Assembly: GCA_002393575.1 (NCBI GenBank)
Contig: DGSN01000021.1
Coordinates: forward strand, 1 to 42,011
Direction: 5' to 3'
Length of the DNA: 42,011 nucleotides
DNA from: Prevotellaceae bacterium UBA4361
GTDB lineage: Bacteria > Bacteroidota > Bacteroidia > Bacteroidales > Bacteroidaceae
A program made the translations under genes and the position numbers. Of the stretch, positions 21,997 through 31,517 are shown piece by piece (positions within the stretch are counted from its first letter, which is position 1; every line of letters begins with the position of its first letter). The notes below the pieces were generated by a model. It had not been told where the DNA came from, did no database searches, and saw nothing but the letters and a program-made list of their open reading frames with translations.

Positions 21997-24324
21997 TTAC
22001 TTCAAGAGGTCGTCGAGTGCTGATTTGAATCCGCCTTCGAGTGGTTCCTGACCATCATTCTGAACGCTGTCTTCATGACGGAAAGTCTGACGCTCTGGAC
22101 GGTTGTTGTAGCGGTTGTTCTGACGACGGTCACCACGCTCGCCGCGCTCTGGACGTGGGCGACGCTCACGCTGTGGACGCTCCTGATAGTCAGCTGGCTT
22201 CTCGATGAGCACACGGTGAGAGAGCTTGAACTTGCCAGTCTTCTGGTCGATGTCGATGAGTTTCACCTGAATCTTGTCGCCTTCCTTGATACCTGCTTCT
22301 TCAACAGTTTCAAGACGACGCCAGTCGATTTCGCTGATGTGGAGGAGTCCGTCCTTGCCTGGCATGAACTCAACGAAGCATCCGTAAGGCATGATGGAAC
22401 GAACGGTACCTTCATATACTTCTCCGATTTCAGGAACAGCCACGATTGTCTTAATCTTGGTAAGGGCAGCTGTGATGGAGTCCTTGTCTGGTGCAGAAAC
22501 CATTACCTTGCCCACACCGTCCACCTCGTCGATGGTGATTGTGGTCTTGGTGTCCTCCTGAATCTGCTGGATAATCTTTCCACCAGGACCGATGACAGCA
22601 CCGATGTACTCCTTAGGAATGATAATCTGCTCGATGCGAGGAACATGTGGCTTGAGCTCTGGACGTGGTTCGCTGATGGTCTTCATCATTTCGCCCATGA
22701 TGTGCTCACGACCAGCCTTTGCCTGCATGAGAGCCTTTTCGAGGATTTCGAAGGAAAGTCCGTCGCACTTGATATCCATCTGAGTAGCTGTCAGACCGTT
22801 CTTCGTACCCGTTGTCTTGAAGTCCATATCGCCGAGGTGGTCCTCATCGCCAAGGATATCTGAAAGCACTGCATACTTGTCTTCGCCTGGATTCTTAATC
22901 AGACCCATTGCGATACCTGCTACAGGGTTCTTGATTGGCACACCTGCGTCCATGAGGGCGAGAGTACCGGCACAAGTGGTTGCCATAGAAGACGAACCGT
23001 TCGACTCAAGAATATCGGAAACCACACGGATGGTGTAAGGATAATCTTCTGGAATCTGTCCCTTGATACCGCGCCAAGCCAAGTGGCCGTGACCGATTTC
23101 GCGACGACCTACACCACGCTGAGCCTTTGCCTCGCCTGTTGAGAATGGAGGGAAGTTGTAGTGGAGGAGGAAACGCTGATATTCGCGAACGAGCGCACCG
23201 TCAATGAGTTTCTCGTCGAGCTTCGTGCCGAGGGTACAAGTGGAGAGCGACTGAGTCTCGCCACGAGTGAAGATAGCACTTCCGTGAGGTCCTGGCAGCG
23301 GAGACACCTCGCACCAGATAGGACGGATGTCAGTAGTCTTACGACCATCGAGACGGATACCTTCATCGAGTACACAACGACGCATTGCATCGCGCTCCAC
23401 ATCGTGGTAGTAGCGGTCGATGAGTGCGTTCTTCTCTTCGAGTTCTTCAGGAGTGAGGTCAGCATGGGCAGCAGCGTATGCTTCCTTGTAGTCCTCGCGA
23501 ATCTTCTCGAAAGCTTCTGCACGTGCTTGCTTCTCAAGACCCTGCTTCGTCACGTCGTAAGCTGGCTGATAGCAAACCTTTGCAATATCCTCACGGAGTT
23601 CTTCGTCGTTCACCTCGTGGCAGTATTCGCGCTTCACGTCGGTGCCGAGCTCCTTCATGAGTTCCTTCTGCAAGCGGCACTGTGGCTTGATAGCCTCGTG
23701 AGCAGCCTTGAGCGCGCCGAGCAAATCCTGCTCACTCACTTCCTTCATCTCGCCTTCCACCATCATGATGTTTTCCTCAGTGGCACCCACCATGAGGTCC
23801 ATGTCAGCCTTTTCGAGCTGCTGGAAAGTAGGGTTGATGACATACTCACCATCGATACGTGCAACGCGTACCTCAGAGATTGGTCCTTCGAAAGGAATAT
23901 CTGAAGCGGCAAGAGCAGCACTGGCTGCAAAACCTGCAAGAGCATCTGGCATATCCACTCCGTCGGCAGAGAAAAGAATCACATTCACATACACCTCTGC
24001 GTGATAGTTGCTTGGGAACAGAGGACGGAGTGCGCGGTCAACGAGACGGCAAGTAAGGATTTCCTCGTCTGAAGCCTTACCTTCGCGCTTAGTGAAACCT
24101 CCAGGGAAACGACCGTTTGCAGCATACTTTTCGCGATATTCCACCTGAAGAGGCATAAAATCTGTTCCTGGAACTGCATCTTTTGCGGCACAAACAGTGG
24201 CCAGGAGCATAGTGTTACCCATACGGAGCATCACAGAACCATCGGCTTGTTTTGCCAATTTACCTGTCTCAATGCTGATTTCGCGACCATCAGGCAGAGA
24301 GACTGTCTTCGTAATTACGTTCAT
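21997..24324 (-). CDS. pnp: Polyribonucleotide nucleotidyltransferase
   Basis: A 775-residue phosphorolytic 3'-5' exoribonuclease. Two RNase PH domains (about 10-235 and 315-545) are joined by a helical region. A KH domain with the GPGG loop (IGAVIGPGGKIIQQI) and an S1 domain (GEVYEGTVRSIMPYGCFVEF) follow. The C-terminal tail is Arg-rich (RPQRERRPRPERGERGDRRQ), common in Bacteroidetes and probably RNA-binding. It is a single-gene unit with its own terminator; a candidate -7 element TAACTTTG lies at 24432-24439. Confidence 0.97.
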   Translation of the reverse strand: MNVITKTVSLPDGREISIETGKLAKQADGSVMLRMGNTMLLATVCAAKDAVPGTDFMPLQVEYREKYAANGRFPGGFTKREGKASDEEILTCRLVDRALRPLFPSNYHAEVYVNVILFSADGVDMPDALAGFAASAALAASDIPFEGPISEVRVARIDGEYVINPTFQQLEKADMDLMVGATEENIMMVEGEMKEVSEQDLLGALKAAHEAIKPQCRLQKELMKELGTDVKREYCHEVNDEELREDIAKVCYQPAYDVTKQGLEKQARAEAFEKIREDYKEAYAAAHADLTPEELEEKNALIDRYYHDVERDAMRRCVLDEGIRLDGRKTTDIRPIWCEVSPLPGPHGSAIFTRGETQSLSTCTLGTKLDEKLIDGALVREYQRFLLHYNFPPFSTGEAKAQRGVGRREIGHGHLAWRGIKGQIPEDYPYTIRVVSDILESNGSSSMATTCAGTLALMDAGVPIKNPVAGIAMGLIKNPGEDKYAVLSDILGDEDHLGDMDFKTTGTKNGLTATQMDIKCDGLSFEILEKALMQAKAGREHIMGEMMKTISEPRPELKPHVPRIEQIIIPKEYIGAVIGPGGKIIQQIQEDTKTTITIDEVDGVGKVMVSAPDKDSITAALTKIKTIVAVPEIGEVYEGTVRSIMPYGCFVEFMPGKDGLLHISEIDWRRLETVEEAGIKEGDKIQVKLIDIDQKTGKFKLSHRVLIEKPADYQERPQRERRPRPERGERGDRRQNNRYNNRPERQTFRHEDSVQNDGQEPLEGGFKSALDDLLK

Positions 24325-24670
24325 CTTAGTTTAATTAATACGTCAAAATAAAAAAATATCTTTGTTATTGTTTTCACCGAAATATCTACTCATACATGCA
24401 GTTCCCGCTGGAATTAGGCACATATTCGGTGCAAAGTTAAGAAATAAAGTGCAAAGGGAAAAAGAAAAATGGAAAAAAATGATTGAGAGAGAGTTCAAGC
24501 AGCTGGTTTTTACATGGAGACACCAAGAATCACGGTCAGTAAAAGAGATGTATTCGGAAGAAAATGCGTATCTTTGCACAGATTTTTCATCTACTGAAAT
24601 TACCAAACCTTGGTTTTATTTAATTTTGCTTATTACATCATTACAAATTAACATCTTATCATTCATTCTT
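24325..24670. promoter_or_regulatory. Divergent control region between pnp and the M6 peptidase
   Basis: No gene. On the minus strand TAACTTTG (24439-24432) is a -7 candidate for pnp; on the plus strand TATCTTTG (24569-24576) is one for the peptidase, about 95 bases before its ATG. Neither has a clear TTTG at the right distance. The peptidase frame stays open through this region to 24362, but that part has no signal peptide and precedes the promoter. Confidence 0.55.
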
Positions 24671-27415
24671 ATGAAAAAAGCAATTCGGTTTCTTGCGCTA
24701 TTTTTGTCATTCCTGATGGTGTTGAATCTGAATGCAGTGCCAGTGAAGCCTGGGCTGTGGAAAGTGATTACATTGGAAGACGGGAACAAAGTGCTGGTGG
24801 AGCATCGTGGCGATGAATGGCTGCACTATCTGGCCGACAAGGACGGCAATGTCTATCTTGAAAGTCATTTGGAGAACAAACAAGTACGCTATCAAAAGAT
24901 TACGCCCAAGGAATTTCAGTCCTTGCAAACAAAGGCAAAACTAAAGAAAGGAGAGAATGTGAGATTCCAACGCCTCTTCCCTACTTCACCAACCAACTCG
25001 CTCCAAGATGGTCCCAAGAGGATTGGTTTCAAGAACCCAGACCTCTTCCAAGGTACCAAAAAGGGATTGGTGATTCTGGCAGAATTCAGCGATGTGAAGT
25101 TCAGCGACACCTATAATAAATATGGTGTTGAGAACGTCAATGCTTTTTACCAGCGCGTTATCAACGAAATCGGTTTCAATGAGGCTCCGTTCAAGGGCAG
25201 TGTGCGAGATTACTTCAGAAAACAGAGTATTCGCATGAACGGTGAAAAAGTCGATGGCATCGACTATCAATTCGATTTGGATTTCGACGTGGTAGGCCCA
25301 GTCACGCTAAGCAGAAGCCAAGCCTATTACGGCGCTGCTCTTTATTCCAAGTCGGGAAATACGTATAAGTTCGAAGAGAACGACGCTCATGCTGGAGCGA
25401 TGGTGTATGAAGCCATCAATTTGGCAGCAGACAACTATGGCATTGACTTCTCGCAGTATGATTGGGACGGAGATAACGAAGTGGACCAAGTATTCGTGCT
25501 TTATGCAGATAAAGGACAAGCCGATGGTGGAGGCGAAAACACGATTTGGCCTCACGAATGGGCTTTATCCTCAAGTCATTATTATGAAAAGTCTTACGGG
25601 AATTTGTATATTCGAAACAGCGATGGAGGATATGAAAAAAATGTCATTGATGAGAATTTCAAAGGAAGCATCACGAAAAATGGTTATAAGATTAACACCT
25701 ACGCTTGCTCCAACGAGATGGCTTCCGTCATGCAAAGAAATTCCAATAACGAATATACCCTCGTCGACACAAAAATCAACGGTATTGGCACCATCTGTCA
25801 CGAGTTTTCGCACTGCTTGGGCTATCCCGATTCTTACGACACAGCCTATTCCGGCAATTACGGCATGGGTGCGTGGGACTTGATGGCAGCAGGCAGTTAC
25901 AATGGGGATAATTGCGGCTATTGCCCAGCAGGATACACCAGCTTTGAGCGCTGGGTAGCTGGTTGGATTTCACCGATTGTCCTTTCCGACCCTCAAGTCA
26001 TCACCAACATGGGCTCTTTGCAATCCACTGCTCAAGCTTACATTGTCTATGCAAGAGGTTCAGACAAAACGGGGCAATACTACCTGCTGGAAAACAGAGA
26101 ATACGAAGCATGGGACTACAGCCTTCCTTGGAGTGGACTACTCATCCTCTTTGTAGATTACCAGAAGGACGCATGGGGTTCCAACGTAGTCAACACAACG
26201 ACAGACACTTCCAACGACCACCAACGCTACACGGTCTTTCATGCTGATAGAGATGAAGCAGGTTTTGTGAACTGGCCAACTTATCCTTATGAACCCAATT
26301 TTTGGTTGCCCATCGCCTTTAAGAGCAACCCCAATGTAAACACGCTCTCTGGAGACAAGATTGCCGAATACTTCAACACCAAGTACCAGAGCGACGGAGT
26401 GAATCTGGGTACTCAATTCAACAATTCACTCACGCCCGATTCTGACCCCAAAGCCATCTACTACCACAACAAGACCAACAGTTCCAATGTCACGCTTGGG
26501 AACAACACTTCAGAAGTTTTCAACAATCACGAAATACACCACATCACGAAGAATCAGGATGGAACCGTGAATTTCATCTATCGCTATCCCACAGTTCCAG
26601 AACTCACCCTGAACGATGATGCAACGACCCAAGAAGAGTTTTCAGCCTCTACCTACAAGACAGTGACCCTCAATCGCAGTTTTGAAGCAAACAAATGGAA
26701 CACTCTTTGGTTGCCATTCAGCCTATCCCCAACCGAAGTGCGCCAAGCATTTGGCAACGATGCACAAGTGGCACTCTTCAATGGAAGCGCCACTGAAAAA
26801 ACAGACGAAGGAACTACGGTCAGCATCAAATTCACGAGAAGAGTAAACTCATCGGACACAGAACTCACACAAGGCACAAAAGCCTTTGAGCCTTTTCTTA
26901 TCCGAGTACAAAACGAGGTGGTAAATCCCGTTTTTGAGTATGTCACCATCACTCAGAACTCTGACACAGAAGCCCAACTCACAAAGAACGGTTGGACATT
27001 TGTCGGCACAGATGCCATCTGCAAAATTCCTGAAGGCTCTTATTTCATTTCAGGCGACACATTCTACAAGTCTCTCGGCAACTCAAACACCAAAGCTTAT
27101 CGTGGCTATTTCACTCCATCATCCATCGATGCCCAAACACTCAACGACGCATCGCTCATCAAACGGCAGTTTGAGAATGTGGTAGATGACCACGAAACGG
27201 TAATAATGGAGTCGAAAATGATGGAACGCTACGACTTCATGAAGTTCCTCACCTCCATCAATGATGTCATCAATGAGGAAAAAGGAGAAGCACCCCGTCA
27301 CCTCCCTGGCATTTACAGCCTAAGCGGTCAACTCGTTTCTGACTCCGCATCATCTGTCTCATCATTGCCTCGCGGCATCTATCTTGTGAATGGTAAAAAG
27401 TATATCGTCAAATAA
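24671..27415 (+). CDS. Exported M6-family metallopeptidase
   Basis: A 914-residue secreted protease. The start at 24671 (MKKAIRFLALFLSFLMVLNL) gives a proper signal peptide. The zinc motif HEFSH (His377, Glu378, His381) followed by CLGYPDSYD is typical of M6/immune-inhibitor-A-like peptidases, and DWDGDNEVDQ (about 264-273) looks like a calcium site. Residues about 620-860 are a beta-rich accessory part. The end (LPGIYSLSGQL, then LPRGIYLVNGKKYIVK) is a Bacteroidetes sorting-type tail, so the protein is probably surface-exposed or released. A 67-residue peptide gene follows 13 bases later. Confidence 0.9.
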   Translation: MKKAIRFLALFLSFLMVLNLNAVPVKPGLWKVITLEDGNKVLVEHRGDEWLHYLADKDGNVYLESHLENKQVRYQKITPKEFQSLQTKAKLKKGENVRFQRLFPTSPTNSLQDGPKRIGFKNPDLFQGTKKGLVILAEFSDVKFSDTYNKYGVENVNAFYQRVINEIGFNEAPFKGSVRDYFRKQSIRMNGEKVDGIDYQFDLDFDVVGPVTLSRSQAYYGAALYSKSGNTYKFEENDAHAGAMVYEAINLAADNYGIDFSQYDWDGDNEVDQVFVLYADKGQADGGGENTIWPHEWALSSSHYYEKSYGNLYIRNSDGGYEKNVIDENFKGSITKNGYKINTYACSNEMASVMQRNSNNEYTLVDTKINGIGTICHEFSHCLGYPDSYDTAYSGNYGMGAWDLMAAGSYNGDNCGYCPAGYTSFERWVAGWISPIVLSDPQVITNMGSLQSTAQAYIVYARGSDKTGQYYLLENREYEAWDYSLPWSGLLILFVDYQKDAWGSNVVNTTTDTSNDHQRYTVFHADRDEAGFVNWPTYPYEPNFWLPIAFKSNPNVNTLSGDKIAEYFNTKYQSDGVNLGTQFNNSLTPDSDPKAIYYHNKTNSSNVTLGNNTSEVFNNHEIHHITKNQDGTVNFIYRYPTVPELTLNDDATTQEEFSASTYKTVTLNRSFEANKWNTLWLPFSLSPTEVRQAFGNDAQVALFNGSATEKTDEGTTVSIKFTRRVNSSDTELTQGTKAFEPFLIRVQNEVVNPVFEYVTITQNSDTEAQLTKNGWTFVGTDAICKIPEGSYFISGDTFYKSLGNSNTKAYRGYFTPSSIDAQTLNDASLIKRQFENVVDDHETVIMESKMMERYDFMKFLTSINDVINEEKGEAPRHLPGIYSLSGQLVSDSASSVSSLPRGIYLVNGKKYIVK

Positions 27416-27428
27416 CAGCAGAATCATC

Positions 27429-27632
27429 ATGAACAGAAAACAATACACCAAGCCCACTACTAACCAAAGGCTCATGCTCATTCCCGAACGACCTGTAGCC
27501 GAAACCAAGTTAGAAGGTTCACGCGGTGGCAATGTCATCATCCCCCACGGAGGAGAAGACCAAGAGGAAGAAGGAAGATGGGCAGACGCAAAGGCTCACC
27601 AGAATGAATTTGAGGAAAACTATCTGTGGTAA
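27429..27632 (+). CDS. Small protein (67 aa) downstream of the M6 peptidase
   Basis: Starts MNRKQYTKPTTNQRLMLIPE and ends NEFEENYLW; no signal peptide. The opening K.Y.KP and acidic, Trp-ending tail match a pattern I know from many short, unannotated Prevotella/Bacteroides proteins. The middle contains a Gly-rich SRGGNVIIPHGG segment. It lies 13 bases after the peptidase stop and before a strong terminator, so it is probably co-transcribed. Function unknown; a secreted or processed peptide is a possibility only. Confidence 0.65.
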   Translation: MNRKQYTKPTTNQRLMLIPERPVAETKLEGSRGGNVIIPHGGEDQEEEGRWADAKAHQNEFEENYLW

Positions 27633-27654
27633 ACCATCCATCACATACAAACAA

Positions 27655-27693
27655 AAAAACGAAAGGACATCCAAGCCTTTCGTTTTCTTTTTT
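27655..27693 (+). terminator. Terminator after the M6 peptidase operon
   Basis: AAAACGAAAGG (27656-27666) pairs with CCTTTCGTTTT (27676-27686), 9-base loop, followed by C and seven T. It may also serve the rhamnose mutarotase gene converging from the other side. Confidence 0.88.
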
Positions 27694-27734
27694 TCGAGAA
27701 TCTTTTTCGAGGATACAATTCCTTTAAGCGTCAA

Positions 27735-28052
27735 TCAGTCCAAATGGAAGACCTCCTTGATGGGAATGGTGACAGGCGAATTGTCGGGATTCACTTCCAT
27801 GATGTCAGCCATCATGTCCCACCACTTCTGCGTGATTGGATCGACGTCGGTCGTGTCCTGCGAATTGCCTTCGCCTTCGCATTCCTGATAGCCGAAGAGG
27901 ATATTCGTGTCTTTGTCCCAATAGATGCTGTAGTTGCTCACGCCGGCATCCTTGATTTGTTGGCGCAACTCTGGCCACAAGGCGGCATGGCGCTTCTGAT
28001 ACTCTTCCTCACATCCTGGCTTGAGGAACATCTTGAATGCAAATCTTTTCAT
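27735..28052 (-). CDS. rhaM: L-rhamnose mutarotase
   Basis: A 105-residue enzyme that interconverts alpha- and beta-L-rhamnose. The family pattern is complete: KPGCEEEYQKRHAALWPEL with the conserved His, NYSIYWDKDTNILFGY, KWWDMMADIM and NPDNSPV near the C-terminus. Length is the usual 104-105. No other rha genes are in the window, but the SGNH esterase downstream (33473) is of the rhamnogalacturonan type, so pectin use may be the common theme. It has its own promoter (28092-28122). Confidence 0.95.
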   Translation of the reverse strand: MKRFAFKMFLKPGCEEEYQKRHAALWPELRQQIKDAGVSNYSIYWDKDTNILFGYQECEGEGNSQDTTDVDPITQKWWDMMADIMEVNPDNSPVTIPIKEVFHLD

Positions 28053-28091
28053 AATCGATGTTAGCTTTTGTAGTTAAAAATGTTTCAGCCG

Positions 28092-28122
28092 CAAATTTAG
28101 TGTTTTATGTTGAGTTCTTCAA
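28092..28122 (-). promoter_or_regulatory. rhaM promoter
   Basis: Minus-strand TTGA (28122-28119), 19 bases, TAAATTTG (28099-28092): -7 consensus, one mismatch at -33, about 40 bases before the ATG. Confidence 0.6.
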
Positions 28123-28172
28123 CATTCCAACCGATTTTTCTGACGAAAAAGGCTGAAACCTCCAGCTATCAG

Positions 28173-28214
28173 AATGGGGAATGAAGGAAGATTGTTTTCC
28201 TTTCATTCCCCATT
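28173..28214 (-). terminator. Hairpin downstream of the GH3 gene
   Basis: Arms AATGGGGAATGAAGGAA (28173-28189) and TTCCTTTCATTCCCCATT (28197-28214), nearly perfect, just after the GH3 stop. No T-run follows on the minus strand, so it may be an RNA-stabilising hairpin instead. The arm contains GAATGAA, the unit of the heptamer arrays. Confidence 0.55.
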
Positions 28215-28222
28215 TTCAGATT

Positions 28223-31165
28223 CTATTTCACTGTGAATGGCAAACGCTGCAAATCTTCCTCACGCGAGGAATTGCCGTAGAGAATCTCGTAGCGACCTGG
28301 ACGCATGGAAAGCTCGTCTATGCTTGGGTCGTAGTATTCAAAGGCTTCTTCGTCGAGCGTGACGGTGGCACGGCTTGTTGCGCCAGCTGCCAACGTCAGT
28401 TTCTGGAAACCACGCAACGACTTGATTGGAGCCTCAGGATAGTCGAGCGCCTTCACATACACCTGCACCACTTCCGTTCCTTCGCGCTTGCCCACGTTGG
28501 TCACAGGCACTGTCAGCGTCACCGTCTGTCCACGCTTCATCGACTTGCACGAGAGCTTTCCCTGTCCAAAGCGGAACGACGTGTACGACAAACCGTAGCC
28601 AAAAGCATAGAGCGGCTTGCCACGGAAGTAGCGGTAGGTGCGGTTCTCCATGCTGTAGTCGAGGAAGTCGGGCAGGTCGTCGTTCGAACGATAGAACGTC
28701 ACAGGCAGTTTTCCGCCAGGATTGTAGTCGCCAAAAATCACGTCTGCCAATGCACGGGCACCACCTTGACCTGCATACCAAGCCTGAATCAGTGCGTCGT
28801 ACTGGTTTTCGATGCTGCCGAAGGCTATGGCAGAACCCGAACAGTTCACCATCACCACGGGCCGTCCTGTCTCGTGCATGGCGCGAACCAGACGTTGCTG
28901 AACGGCTGGGAGTTCGATTGTTGCTTTATCGCCGCCTTCGCCTTCCATCTGTGCAGAGATACCGCCAATGACGATGATGACATCAGCATTCGCCACTTCC
29001 TTTGCCAACGGAGCAAAGTCGATGAGTTTGCGCTCGCAGATGTCGCCACGCAGCATGGCAAAATTGCCGTTGCCACGACGGTATTCTATCTGCACGTCGT
29101 AGGTCTCGCCCTTTCTCACTGGGAACGACTTGTACTCTACTCCGCGACGGAAGAAACCTCCGCGTCGGCTCTCAGCCTTGGTTTCCTCCACCACTTGTCC
29201 GTTCACCCGCAGCACATAGCCGTTGTCGGTGGCGAGTGTGTATTTCATCTCGCCCGTGAAGTCTGCCACATACTTTCCGCTGATGCGCACAGAGAGTTTT
29301 TCGTTGTCAACGCCCTCGGCAAAGCCCCATGCGCCGAAGGTGGAGAAATTGAGTTCCTTGTAATACCCCGTCACGGCAGGCTTTCCGCTCAGTTCCTTGT
29401 TATTATAGAACTCCACCAGCACTCCTTTGCCTCCGTTGAAGTCAGGCAGATGATGCACAGTGGCATAGTCGTCGTTCAGTTCACAAGCCTTGCGATAAAT
29501 CACGTTGGCATGAGGCACAGCGGCCTTGATGCCTTGCAACAGCGAGTGCGTATGCGCTTCGGTTGGCGTACCGCCATAGTTGCCGTTGAGCAAGTTGGCA
29601 TCGTCAGCATTGGGTCCTACCACGGCAATGGTTTTCAGCGATTTCGAAAGCGGAAGCACACCATTGTTCTTCAGCAGCACCATCGACTCGCGAGCTGCTT
29701 GAGTGGCGAGTTCGTCATTCTTCTCGCAACTAATCACGTCGGCTGTCATGTTCGCCCAAGGCAAGTTCTCTGCTGGGTCGAACATACCCAGTTCGAAGCG
29801 TCCCAACAGTGTCTTGCGCAGATGGTCGTCGAGCACGGATTCCGTGATGAGTCCTTTCTGCAAAGCTTCCGTAAGCACCATGAACACCTTGCCACACTCC
29901 AGGTCGGTGCCGTTCAGCACAGCATCCACCGAAGCCGACAGCGCATCGGGATGGGTTTCGTGCTGGCCCTTGTTGTAGAAGTTGTTGATGGCATCACAAT
30001 CTGTCAGGACGATAGCTTCATAGCCCCACTTCCGACGCAGGATGTCCACCAGCAGGCGGTCGCTCGTGCAGCAAGGCTTACCTTCGTAGCGGTTGTAAGC
30101 ACACATCACTTCGCGCACATTCCCTTTCTTCACCAGTGCCTTGAATGCAGGCAGATAAGTTTCCCAAAGGTCGCGCATCGACACCGACGCATTGTAACTA
30201 TGGCGCAAAGGCTCTGGACCGCTATGCACGGCATAGTGCTTGGCACACGCATGGGTCTTGTAATAATGAGGGTCGTTTCCCTGCATACCCAGCACGGTCT
30301 GCACTCCTAACACAGCGTTCAGATAAGGGTCCTCGCCGCAGGTTTCCTGTCCACGTCCCCAACGAGGGTCGCGGAAGATGTTCACGTTCGGGCACCAGAA
30401 AGTGAGTTCGGGATTGCCAGGATAGTAAGTCACGCCCATCGGCACGTTGAAGACATTGTGGTCGGAGCGGTTCCAGTTGGCACGAGCCTCATCGCTCACA
30501 GCCGAGAACACGTCATACACTTGCTTGGCATTGAAAGCAGCAGCCATGCCGATAGGTTGCGGGAACACGGTGTAGCCTCCCTGACGCACACCGTGGCATG
30601 CCTCGCTCCACCAGTTGTAAGAAGGAATGCCCAGGCGATCCACTGACACCGACTTGTTCATCATCAGCCCCACTTTCTCTTCAGGCGTGAGCAGCGAGAT
30701 CAGGTTTTCCACGCGTTCTTCATAGCTCAACGTGTAGTCCAAATAAGGATAAGCAGGCTTCTTCCCCTGCTGAACGGCATTGTGCCCCACCGTGGCTTTC
30801 ACCGACAAGGCTCCCAGTGTGCGCCCGTTGGCATCGAGGAGTTCCACGCTGCGGAAGGTCTTCCCCTCCGACGTTGCAGGCTTGAACACCACCAGCACAC
30901 GCGCCTTCTGTCCTGGTTCAATGGCTTTGCCGTCATAGCGAGCCAGAATGCAGTCACACGTCGTCACGGTCTTGGCAATCGTGACAGCTTGCTTCGATTT
31001 GTTCTCCATCGTGAACGCATGGCAGATGGCACCGAGCGAGGCATCCACTTGTCCGAAGTCCCATTCGTAGGCATCGAACACAACAGGCGATGTCTTACTC
31101 TTCTGTCCAGCCATCGGCAGCATGACCAGCAAACTCCATGCCAGAGTTAGTAGGATTCTTTTCAT
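28223..31165 (-). CDS. GH3 beta-glycosidase with N-terminal DUF1573 and internal PA14 domain
   Basis: A 980-residue exported enzyme. After the signal peptide, residues about 28-125 are a DUF1573 domain (FDAYEWDFGQVDASLGAICH). The GH3 catalytic barrel follows (about 140-400) with KHYAVHSGPEP and the probable nucleophile Asp389 in IVLTDCDA. The second GH3 domain is interrupted by a PA14-like carbohydrate-binding module (about 570-710). An Fn3-like domain forms the C-terminus (about 880-975). WWSEACHGV resembles beta-xylosidase/beta-glucosidase members, but the substrate is not fixed. DUF1573 fused to GH3 is unusual. No promoter consensus was seen. Confidence 0.92.
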   Translation of the reverse strand: MKRILLTLAWSLLVMLPMAGQKSKTSPVVFDAYEWDFGQVDASLGAICHAFTMENKSKQAVTIAKTVTTCDCILARYDGKAIEPGQKARVLVVFKPATSEGKTFRSVELLDANGRTLGALSVKATVGHNAVQQGKKPAYPYLDYTLSYEERVENLISLLTPEEKVGLMMNKSVSVDRLGIPSYNWWSEACHGVRQGGYTVFPQPIGMAAAFNAKQVYDVFSAVSDEARANWNRSDHNVFNVPMGVTYYPGNPELTFWCPNVNIFRDPRWGRGQETCGEDPYLNAVLGVQTVLGMQGNDPHYYKTHACAKHYAVHSGPEPLRHSYNASVSMRDLWETYLPAFKALVKKGNVREVMCAYNRYEGKPCCTSDRLLVDILRRKWGYEAIVLTDCDAINNFYNKGQHETHPDALSASVDAVLNGTDLECGKVFMVLTEALQKGLITESVLDDHLRKTLLGRFELGMFDPAENLPWANMTADVISCEKNDELATQAARESMVLLKNNGVLPLSKSLKTIAVVGPNADDANLLNGNYGGTPTEAHTHSLLQGIKAAVPHANVIYRKACELNDDYATVHHLPDFNGGKGVLVEFYNNKELSGKPAVTGYYKELNFSTFGAWGFAEGVDNEKLSVRISGKYVADFTGEMKYTLATDNGYVLRVNGQVVEETKAESRRGGFFRRGVEYKSFPVRKGETYDVQIEYRRGNGNFAMLRGDICERKLIDFAPLAKEVANADVIIVIGGISAQMEGEGGDKATIELPAVQQRLVRAMHETGRPVVMVNCSGSAIAFGSIENQYDALIQAWYAGQGGARALADVIFGDYNPGGKLPVTFYRSNDDLPDFLDYSMENRTYRYFRGKPLYAFGYGLSYTSFRFGQGKLSCKSMKRGQTVTLTVPVTNVGKREGTEVVQVYVKALDYPEAPIKSLRGFQKLTLAAGATSRATVTLDEEAFEYYDPSIDELSMRPGRYEILYGNSSREEDLQRLPFTVK

Positions 31166-31451
31166 TGCTTTGTCTTTTTAAGTTTAAATGGTTTTGTAAT
31201 AACGTCAGTTCGGTATAAGGAGTCGCTTCGCGAGTTATCGAGTTTACTCGCTTTGCTCGCAAAGAAATCTCACAAATCTTCTCAAATCTTACAAATATGA
31301 ATGAGATTTTGAGAGATTTTGAATAGATTTGTTAGATTTCTGCCTCGTAGAGGCACTACAAAAGAACATATTTATTTATATCGAACTCACGTTAAAAACA
31401 CACCGCACTGTCGTGCTGGATTCATCTGATGAATCAAGCCGCAGATGATGT
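31166..31451. repeat. Gene-free stretch with 10-bp periodic inverted arrays
   Basis: AAATCTCACAAATCTTCTCA and onward (31265-31296) has a 10-bp period; the inverse series GATTTTGAGAGATTTTGAAT runs at 31304-31339. Together they form a hairpin. Nearby, CTCGCTTTGCTCGCAAAG makes a smaller stem. No gene is supported in this stretch. Confidence 0.6.
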
Positions 31452-31502
31452 AAAAAAAATGAGTCAGCAAGCTTTAGAAGGACTAAAACTTGCTGACTCA
31501 TC
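31452..31502 (-). terminator. Terminator of the acyl-CoA ligase gene
   Basis: ATGAGTCAGCAAG (31459-31471) pairs with CTTGCTGACTCAT, extended by TTTAG/CTAAA with one bulge. On the minus strand the stem is followed by eight T (31459-31452). Confidence 0.9.
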
Positions 31503-31517
31503 TTCAATGTAAGAGTT

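Noticed and set aside
24362..24670. N-terminal extension of the M6 peptidase
   Set aside because: It precedes the -7 element and would bury the signal peptide.
28181..30310. Very long plus-strand open frame opposite the GH3 gene
   Set aside because: It is a shadow of the GH3 coding frame; the translation has no recognisable domain and the minus-strand gene is certain.
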